NCBI GenBank assembly: GCA_963971425.1
Contig: OZ020518.1
Span: 16,310,990 to 16,374,989, forward strand
Length of the DNA stretch: 64,000 nucleotides
Origin: Bryoerythrophyllum caledonicum
Lineage: Eukaryota; Streptophyta; Bryopsida; Pottiales; Pottiaceae
Direction of reading: 5' to 3'
In this document: in pieces, positions 56,359 through 64,000 of the stretch
Position numbering within the stretch: the stretch's first letter is position 1
How the letters are laid out: each line of letters starts with the position of its first letter
Position numbers and translations under genes: made by a program
The notes under the pieces: generated by a model
Told to the model about the DNA's origin: nothing
Database searches by the model: none
Seen by the model: only the letters and a program-made list of their open reading frames with translations

Positions 56359-57000
56359 CTACTCGAACAACTGCCAGGCTTCATGGGTCCCTCTCATCTG
56401 TGGAGCATAGATCGTAGGTGTGACTTCCCAGTCCAATAACTCTAACGTAAGAGTATCCCACACACTCGAGGCACGCTCTTGCCACGTATTAATCTCCCAC
56501 TGCCAGGTAGTGTGGAATAAAAATCCTTCACTCTCGAACTCGGTGAAAATGAAGGAGAAGGTGGGTAACTGGATTCCTGAAGAGAAGTCCTCGACCTCTA
56601 CACTATATCTGGATCTAGAATTCCGTAGAACCACGGCCTTACCTCCAATCACTAAGTCTTCGACCCCCACTTGCCCACGAGCACGGCACAGCGGTGTTGG
56701 AATTCCCTCCTTTGTCCGAAGTGAACGAATCTTTTGGACCCCACCTAGTGAAGTCCAATACTTCACTGATTCTGCACTCAACACCTTCGTGCCTGGTTTG
56801 TGCAAACTCTGAGGCCCCGAGCGAGATTTTGCTATGGGAGTAAATTCAAAGTCCTCGTGGCTACCACTTGCTGTGGCTGGAGAACCTTTCACTCGTAAGC
56901 TCTGCAAACAATCGATCAAGGTGTCCAACACCTCGCCATCAATTTCCACCTTCGGCCCACTAGTCCTCTCGGGTTTCTTGGACTTACCTCTTCCCTCCAT
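56359..57000 (-). CDS. N-terminal ORF of the Gypsy element, unknown
   Basis: 213 codons starting MEGRGKSKKPERTSGP and ending TAG just before the Gag frame, in a different frame. Basic start, then a region with IDGEVLDTLIDCLQSL and a beta-rich middle (GKAVVLRNSRSRYSVEVED). No domain recognised. Position suggests the leader part of Gag, separated by an indel, or an extra ORF. Confidence 0.55.
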   Translation of the reverse strand: MEGRGKSKKPERTSGPKVEIDGEVLDTLIDCLQSLRVKGSPATASGSHEDFEFTPIAKSRSGPQSLHKPGTKVLSAESVKYWTSLGGVQKIRSLRTKEGIPTPLCRARGQVGVEDLVIGGKAVVLRNSRSRYSVEVEDFSSGIQLPTFSFIFTEFESEGFLFHTTWQWEINTWQERASSVWDTLTLELLDWEVTPTIYAPQMRGTHEAWQLFE

Positions 57001-57189
57001 GGTCCATAATTAGAGTGTCAAATATCCTTGAAATTCTTAAACCATATTAATAGAGTCCCTGCGAGCTTCCAAACGTCCACTTTGCACCTACCAAGCGCTG
57101 TGTATGCAATCACCCCTCATAATAAACTTTGATCTTCACATGCAAGCCTTTCCTGACCTCATACGAGTATGGCAACCACGCATGCGGTC

Positions 57190-58215
57190 CCAGTGCGGGT
57201 ATCGTGCTCAAATCTAAGCATATACCATGAACCCGTGTGTCTACAACCAGGCGGGTGATTCTTACAACCAATTATCAGTCCCAAACTCGGTTACCAACCC
57301 CCGCAGCCGGTCATCAACCCGACTGCCGGTTATTAAGCAACTGCAGGTCATCAACCCCACAGCCGATCAACAACCAAGAGGGCCGGGTTTCAACCAAGCG
57401 ACCCGGGCACCAATCATGTCCAGGGTATCAATCCCTGGACCGGTTATCAACACTGACTAGGTTATCAACCCTGGTCAGGTTATCAACCTCTACCCTGGCT
57501 ATCACTCTTGCAGGGTACCGGCTCACACAAGGTATAATCAATCTCAATCCGGATACCAGCACAAGTACAAGGTATCAATACTAGTGGAGGGTATCCATCG
57601 AAGAAACGGGTATCAGCCGATGTAAGGGTATCATCCGCGGAAACGGGTATCAGTACAGAGCAGGGTATCAACTCACAGGTGTTGATATGCTCTCAAAACC
57701 GGGTGTAAACATCGAAATCCACGTAAAATGTGCAATCCGGGTATCGAGGAGCCAGCTGGATATCATACCTAGGCGGGTATCCGACCCATGCGGGTATCCA
57801 TAATCCTACCAGGCGGGTATCGGTTCTCAAACAGGGTATCACTCCAGTCAGGGTATCACTCCTAAACCGGGTAGAAATAGTACAAGAGGGTATAATTGGC
57901 AAACCCGGGTATCAGTACCCCCACGGATATCAGTCCAACCGGGTATTATCCTCACCGGGTATTATCCTCACCGGGTACCACCTCACGCCCGGGTATCATA
58001 TCTCAAACTCGGGTATCTAACCTGCTGCCGGGTATCAACTACTGCTAACTACGTTCCAGGGTATCAAATGAACCAGCCGGGTACTAGTAAGTGGCAGGGT
58101 ATCCGTACACACCGAGTGTCAGACCAAACAATGGGTATCAACCCCACAACGGGCAGCAGTATAATACCGGGTATTTGGAAGGAGCAGGGTATAAGTAATA
58201 AGTGTCGGGTAGATT
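57190..58215 (+). repeat. degenerate array of CCGGGTATCA-like units
   Basis: About 1 kb in which GGGTATCA, GGTTATCA or GGTATC recurs roughly every 13-25 bp, dozens of times, with unrelated bases between. Cores are best preserved from 57,420 to 58,200 (for example three near-identical CCTCACCGGGTA units at about 57,935-57,985). It lies just 5' of the Gypsy coding region on its minus strand, so may be the element's leader. Any long open frames in it are by-products. Confidence 0.8.
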
Positions 58216-59335
58216 TACAGTTGACGTGAACCCTGTCTGCGCGCGCAGACACCAACGGCGCCGCACCAGAGCACGCGTCTTCTTCACGAAACGCCGCACG
58301 AGCTCCAACCCACCCACAACGCAACAAACAGGAGTATGCCCGCGAGTAATCTCTACAAGTCCAGACGCCGCAAATCTACCTGTGGCCCAAAACCAAAACA
58401 CCTGAACCTGCACATACGACCATCATACACAGAATTCGTAACCCCAGCCTGCACTCCTGCCTTCTTGCACACGGTGCTGCTGCTACTGTGATGCTCTGCT
58501 GAATCTCTCACTCCGACTCAAACGTGCGTCGGCCGTGGCACCCTATTGGTCGGACTCAAAAGTAGGTCCCTACCGACACCCTCCATCGCCACAGTGCACC
58601 TACTGTCTCCCGACGTCTTGTGCACGTGAACACTTCCTCCGACGTCCTCCACACCCTGGAGTGCTTCCCCAACCACCGAAAGCTCGACTACCTTTGCGCT
58701 TCAGTACTCCTGGTCACTCCAGCTCCCGGAGCCCGAACTTCCACGGCCACCACCACCAGCAGGCCTCTCGACCGGAGCCGCACAGTCACTACTCGCGCTA
58801 GCAAGACGTCACTCTTGTACCGACGACGCTCCGCCTTGCCTAGCACCGACCTCTTGCGACGCGCCGGCCCAGCGACTACGGCACCCAGCGCCGTGGCTCA
58901 GATCCAGCGCTGTGGCTCAGATCCATCGCCGGGCTCACCTACTCCGCCACTGCAACTCAACCGTCCAGCGCGCGCTCCGTGCACCAGCAGTACTCCTGCG
59001 GAGTCTCGCCCTTCCACGCGAGCACCACCACTGTAGCAGCAACGCCGCACGTCACTGCAGCAACTCGTCCGTGGAGTCTTCGACACAAACCGAGCACAAT
59101 GTCGCCCAGATTCACGATCACTACTCCCGCACTCAACCTCGCTCGTTCGCGCTTCAGAGTCAACGTTCAGAGCCCTTGCACGCTGCCTCCAGCAAGCTCC
59201 AACGTCAACAGTCCGTCCAAAGCGGATCTTGCTTCATCCACCAACTACGGATGAATCTCCAAGTCAACGGGATTTCATCTATGTTGGTTGGCACATGGCC
59301 ACTCTCTACCACTCCTTTCCAACCTTATCTCTAAC
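58216..59335. other. GC-rich stretch without recognised gene
   Basis: Higher GC than its surroundings, with several overlapping open frames on both strands that are rich in Ser, Thr, Arg and Pro and lack features. Probably leader or terminal sequence of the Gypsy element, or a decayed region. No domain, repeat or splice pattern supports a gene. Confidence 0.35.
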
Positions 59336-60797
59336 ATTCATCCCTTCTCCTCTAAGCATGCTTGAGGTTTTGCAACAAAAATTTCAGCACTAAAACATTG
59401 CTCAAAAACACCCTAAACACAACATTTTGAGGGTTTTAAGTGTCACTAAATCACTAGGAATACACTCATATCTTAGTGATCATCTTTCTCAAGTAATAAA
59501 CAAGTAGAAAATACTCATAAACTACACATAGTCAAGCCAATGCCATTCTTAAAGAATGGTCGCATAATAACAATGGGGTTAAAGAAGTGCACGCACGCAC
59601 ACACTCTCTCACTCCATCAAGTCGGAGACTCAACTTGAGAAAGATGAGTCTCCCCACACTACACGTGGAGGTCATTTGGACTCCAAGTCCCAAATGAGGT
59701 GTCAAAAGACATCACCAAGGCCCTAAAAGTCAAAGAACACTAATACTAACTCTATTTAACAACTAAAGCTAGCATCTAGGGTTTCCTTGGGCCATTTAAC
59801 CTCCTAGTTGGTTTACAACGCGTAAATCAACCTCCACAAACCCTCCAACGCGTCGAACCTGACATGTGGTTGAGAGTCGAAGCTTCAATGTTGTGTGCAA
59901 GATGTGGCTTGAGTGCAGGGCGCCCCATTGTCGCTCTCTTATTCACTTCCTACCAAGATCTGGATCTTGATTTTTTGCTCAGAAGTGTATAGATTACCAT
60001 TAATTTTGGAAAGTGATTTTGTTAATTTTGTTGTGTCATGCTCAACCACTCTCACGCCAAATCTTGCACGCCCAAAGTTAGATCATCAACTCTGACGCCG
60101 CCCATTCCAGTTCATACACATGATGGTTATCATAATAACTCGGTAACAAGTTTCCATTCTCGGCGCCAGCCATTTCATATTAATAGGAAACCAACATCCT
60201 GTCATCCTAGAAACATGTTTCCGTCACTGTTTACAAATGAATTCAAAAATAATGCAAGCTAATTCACGGAAATAGGTTGCCCTATACTGCGTGATTGGTG
60301 GGCCTGATCGGAAACATGTCCTCTACCTTAGTCCATTGTGCAAAAAATGTGAGTGGTGATGAGGGAGGCATTCAACAATCTTTTAGGGCCAATGAGCCTT
60401 TTTGGCTTGAGAAAATCTACGAGTGTTTTGGATCATGCAGAATGACATCTATGCACTAGATACATTTCTGCACAAAAATCTACAAGCTCATTTCACGAAA
60501 ATCACTGCAGCTCGCCTATGCTTGCATCGATTGTCATGGCAATGGTCTCAATAGATGCCCATCTTCCTTCACTTTAAAGCATGGTCTATTTTTTCCTTCG
60601 AGGTCACCTATAGCGCTTGCTACAAAGGTTCTTGTGCTAAAACGACCCATATATGATAAGAGTCAATTTTTGAATATTGTTGGCACAAACTTGTTTTTTG
60701 AGGAATTTCAACTACCAAGATAGACAATATTTTGCAAGATCAAACCATACGGTTCTTAACCCTTGAACATCATATTGGTCCACTGGTGGCCACAATA
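59336..60797. other. intergenic, no gene seen
   Basis: AT-richer sequence with no supported open frame. Possibly contains the missing 5' LTR of the Gypsy element, but I could not match it to the 3' side. Confidence 0.35.
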
Positions 60798-61342
60798 AGG
60801 TAGAGGCACCCAATTCCAATAAGCCACCCAATTCCGAGTAGTATAGTATGCATGGCATGGTGCATGAAAATGACAAATGCTTGAAATGGTGCATGAAGTG
60901 ACCAAAAACCGATAACTCAAAATCTGAAAACATCACTCATTATCGGCATTGGGTCATGATGTGTGCAATTCTGGGTTGCTCCACCTCAATTGAACTCTCA
61001 TTGGTGGCATTGCCTCGAAAGTCGAACAAGGCCGATAGGTATTGGGTATGCTCCATGAGTTGGTTATCCATGGCATGTCTTCTCTCTTTTACTCACTCTC
61101 ACTTGTTGGCATTGGGTGAACAAAGACACCAAATCTCACCTACTCTACAGTTTGATTATGGGCTCCGGTGGTTTCTCGGCCTTTAAATTCTATATGAATT
61201 CCAAATCTTTGAGATTAAATTTGAAAAAATAGTTGTTGAATTTCATTCCTAATTCCACATCTTTCTGCACAAATGTTTTTGACATACAATGTCATATGAG
61301 TCCCCAACTGGATTAAGTGATTGGAATTGGGTGCCTCTACCT
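60798..61342 (-). mobile_element. MITE family 2, copy 2
   Basis: A 545-bp element, reverse oriented to the copy at 4,370-4,895. Ends AGGTAGAGGCACCCAATTCC and GGAATTGGGTGCCTCTACCT are perfect inverted repeats over 20 bp. TA flanks the left end; the right flank is CA, probably mutated. It lies about 600 bp upstream of the PHIP1-like start. Confidence 0.85.
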
Positions 61343-61958
61343 CAGTCTACATGAAACAAGGGATTTGAAGGAGGGTTGGTACTTAACCCAAACCTGTCCC
61401 CCGGGCCTAACCTCCAGGTGCGGCGATAAGACTAGGGTTAGGGCTGGGGGCGGTTCGGCAATCGTCTCCCTCCTCACCAAGAGAGGGGCGGCTTCTCAGA
61501 AGCTAAATAAGAAGCTCTTCACGACCTCGAGATCATTCAGCCCCTCGCGCCGCGTTTCGCAACCCGTAGTGTAACTCACTAGAGGCCCAGACAGGAGCTT
61601 TGAATGTCGGAGTGGTCATACAGACCTTTCGATTCTGTACTTCTGCGTTGCGTTTTCGATCTGCCGTTGCTTGGAAGTCTGTACCTGGCCGTTGTTTCTT
61701 AAAGCTGGCGTTCCATCCAGCTTCCTCGACTCATGAGGTGTGTACTGCCGGAGTCTTGGAATGGCATCATTCTGTGGCGATATAACATGATTTCAGGGGT
61801 TTATCGTGGTTTATTGCTTATCTGGAATTGAGACACGGTTTGTTTTTTATTCTGTTTGGGTTTAGGGTGTAAGGATTATGGTTTACGGAGTGAGGGTTTT
61901 TGAGTTGAAGTAGCTCTCTGGTTTGTGTCTGTCTTTCAGGTGAGCGGCTTTTGTTGCA

Positions 61959-63894
61959 ATGGTACTCTCTAATACGAAGCTGAAGAGGAGGAAGCGGGAG
62001 GAAGCCGCGGCTGTAGCGGCGCTAGGTCCACCGCCTGATGGCAATGCGGCCCCTTCAACGGATGTTGTAATGACTGATAGTTCGGCTGTTCTTTCTGCTA
62101 GGAAGAAGAAACGACCTAAAGGGAAGAAAGAGAGCGGAGGTGAGGGGAATGGAACGGTCGTCGATGCTTCTGCAGACGGAGACAACGGTGTCGTCTCGGC
62201 GCCGGAGGTTGCTGTGGATGGAAATGGTGTGCCAGACGAGGGAGTGAAGTCACCTAAGAAGCGGAAGAATGCGCCAGAAGCTGAGGCTGCTGGGGAGAAA
62301 CTGCCGTCTACTGCTGGAGAAGATACTGATGGAGCTGCGGCTCCTGAGGCTACGGCTGAGCAAGGTCCAGGAGGGGAGGTCCCGAAAATTAAGAACAGGA
62401 AGAAGCCGCGATGGGAAGTTGACGAGAGTGGGAAGAGGATAAGGCCAAACAAGCCCGAAGGAGAAGGACCCTCCAGGAGCGTCAGAGCGTCCACACCCTC
62501 CGAGAAGGACACGGACATCAACGGGTCATCGGAGAAAAACAGAGATGCAGCTGATTCGGCCCCCGACGGCGAACGAATCCATCAAGGGGATGAGCCGTGG
62601 TTGCAAAGTAAGAGGAGTAAGAAGAAAAAGAAGCTGCTGGATAAATGGGGTAAGAAAATTGAGGATACAGCAGCCGTCGCGGATGAGCATGATGCGGATC
62701 AGGAAGCACCTCCGAACGGTTTCAGGTGTGTGGTTGTCAATGTAACTATCTAGAGCATGATATGTCGTTTAGCCTTTAGCATTGAGTGTCCTTCGAGTGC
62801 CTCTTTCAATTCGGGTGGTATCTCTTACGAGTGCTTTAGAGATCTTATTGGACTTGTTTCGCTGTTTCAGCACGGAGGAGAAGGTGGATCCCAAGAAAGT
62901 CATGGTAGGGGGCATGCCCTATTACATTACTGAAGACGATATTCACGAGTTCTTCAAGGAGTGCGGCACCATTGCTGAGCTGGATTGCATGACCTTTACC
63001 GACACTGGCAAGTTCAAGGGGATAGCATTCATCACGTTTCGGGTAAGACCTGATCTACACTTACACTTGTGGCCATACTTGGTTCTTGGAGTTCGCATGA
63101 AGTCGTGATGTTTACAGAGTGTGTCATCGAATGCCATCGTTATGTCTTAGTGAAGCATGCAAGTGATGGTTATATTTTAGGAAGAACAGATGATTGCCAT
63201 TTGCAGTCAGATGCTGTGAACACGATAATGCTGATGCATGCCACACATTTTAGAATTTTCTACTTTTTCCCCTCTCTGCATTAACGCTCGAACATGCACA
63301 TGATGGCATATTATAGGAAGACCAGATGAGTGTTTTGTGCATTCACATGCTGTCAACACGATAATTGCTGATGCATCTACCTGCCATTTCTCTTTCTGTC
63401 TTATAACTTGATTTGGTTTCATGGGTCTGAAAGGCATGCGAAGGATGACTTATCATCATACCTGTGAACAGAACTTATCATGGTTTTGATAGATCTGGGT
63501 GTTCCACGCTTCCATGACTCTGATGCTTGCCTTTTGACAAGATTCAGTGACACAGTATGCCAACCAACTTCCTCACAAATTGTATATCAAGTTTCTAGCT
63601 GTTTGTTTGCTCGTAAGATCTCATTTGAGAAAGTTAAAAGCTTTTATTGCTGGTGTGCAATGATGACTTATTGTTTTACCGAGAACAGGCTTCCACCTAA
63701 ATGGTGGAACCTAAATGTTCCCACTTCCATGACTCTGATGCACACCCTGTGACTTGAATCCGGATGTAGAAATATCTCTATCTTAAGTTTGTTATCTGAG
63801 TGTTCAACGTCCTGGCTGAAAGACTTCTTTGGCTTGTCGACTTGCAGACAGAGGAGGCTGCGAAAAGGTCTTTATCATTGGATGGTGCTGACAT
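61959..63894 (+). CDS. PHIP1-like: PHIP1-like RRM RNA-binding protein (3' end beyond window)
   Basis: Exons 61,959-62,725, 62,871-63,042 and 63,848-63,894, GT-AG with matching phases; the gene continues past the window. The first 255 residues are Lys-rich and disordered (MVLSNTKLKRRKREE, ARKKKRPKGKKES, a nuclear-type basic tract, and KRSKKKKKLLDKWGKK). The RRM follows: MVGGMPYYITEDDIHEFF as RNP2 region and GKFKGIAFITF as RNP1, then TEEAAKRSLSLDGADM. The RRM wording matches plant phragmoplastin-interacting protein 1, which has two RRMs and a zinc knuckle and binds mRNA near the forming cell plate; the missing 3' part should encode the second RRM. An acceptor-like TTTCAG at 61,935-61,940 suggests a leader intron. 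Appears intact as far as visible. Confidence 0.85.
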
Positions 63895-64000
63895 GTAAGT
63901 TACTTCGCAGATTTCAGTTTCGTCTGCTGCGCAATTCACAAGGAAGGAGGTAAAATAGTTTTTCATCAATGCACGGCGACGTACTCATGTATGTTCTCAC

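Larger units (their letters stand above)
49056..57000 (-). mobile_element. Ty3/Gypsy retrotransposon encoding a DNA methyltransferase and a PHD-like finger
   Basis: Minus-strand order: N-terminal ORF, Gag with two zinc knuckles, aspartic protease, C5 cytosine methyltransferase, reverse transcriptase, RNase H, integrase, PHD-like finger. RT before integrase is the Gypsy order. The parts form essentially one frame interrupted by TAG at 56,330, 55,187, 52,267 and 50,563, TGA at 53,716 and 53,338, and a frame change near 54,920. Methyltransferases between protease and RT in Gypsy elements are known from Klebsormidium (de Mendoza and colleagues, 2018). LTRs were not identified. Confidence 0.93.

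Noticed and set aside
57190..58215. GGTATCA cores as repeated tRNA-Met primer-binding sites
   Set aside because: The Gypsy element reads on the minus strand, so a primer-binding site should appear as TGGTATCA on that strand; the repeated cores are on the plus strand.
58535..59334. Plus-strand frames in the GC-rich stretch
   Set aside because: Several overlapping frames of similar length with Ser/Thr/Arg/Pro bias and no motif; high GC alone explains the lack of stops.
48613..59900. LTRs of the Gypsy element
   Set aside because: I compared sequence on both sides of the coding region by eye and found no shared direct repeat; the element may be truncated or its LTRs too diverged.
61883..62521. 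Minus-strand 212-codon frame opposite the PHIP1-like exon
   Set aside because: It is the antisense of the Lys/Glu/Ala-rich first exon, whose coding status is shown by the downstream RRM and splice phases.

Overview
This window looks like nuclear DNA from a streptophyte (plant lineage), probably a non-seed lineage such as a bryophyte or charophyte alga; I cannot fix the species. The grounds are GT-AG introns in nearly every gene, two plant-type LRR receptor kinases of the LRR-VIII kind, a PHIP1-like RRM gene, TTTAGGG telomere-type repeats, and a Ty3/Gypsy element that carries a cytosine methyltransferase, an arrangement reported for the charophyte Klebsormidium.

Layout. 0.36-0.65 kb (-): a small secreted ten-cysteine peptide. 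1.8-5 kb: MITEs and AT-rich spacer. 5.98-15.3 kb (+): LRR receptor kinase A, 18 exons, intact (895 aa). 15.4-17.7 kb: MITE and repeat debris. 17.85-35.75 kb: one 17.9-kb element with imperfect terminal inverted repeats and a TTA target duplication, inserted into a MITE. It carries a DUF7869-like transposase, an acidic ORF, a ParB-like ORF, an FCP1/NIF-like phosphatase fragment, a telomere-like tract, purine-rich arrays, a 6 x 32-bp subterminal array, and about two dozen copies of the palindrome CCGGAGATCTCCGG (12 perfect). 36.6-36.9 kb (-): a paralogue of the secreted peptide. 38.5-44.7 kb (+): LRR receptor kinase B, same 18-exon structure, intact (837 aa). 45.8-48.6 kb (-): a decayed pogo-type transposase gene. 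49.1-57.0 kb (-): a Gypsy retrotransposon ordered Gag-protease-DNA methyltransferase-RT/RNase H-integrase-PHD-like finger. 57.2-58.2 kb: a degenerate GGTATCA-rich array. 60.8-61.3 kb: a second copy of a MITE. 61.96 kb to the end (+): a PHIP1-like RRM gene cut by the window edge.

How it fits together. The host content is a duplicated block, each copy holding a secreted cysteine-rich peptide gene (-) and an LRR receptor kinase (+), which suggests but does not prove a ligand-receptor or immune pair. The two blocks have been pushed apart by mobile elements. The mobile elements carry many in-frame stop codons, mostly TAG, while both receptor genes are open and use TAG as their real stop. That pattern suits decay of CAG codons in methylated CHG context, or less likely readthrough.

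The most unusual object is the 17.9-kb palindrome-studded element. The Gypsy element that encodes its own methyltransferase and ends in a PHD-like finger is the second.
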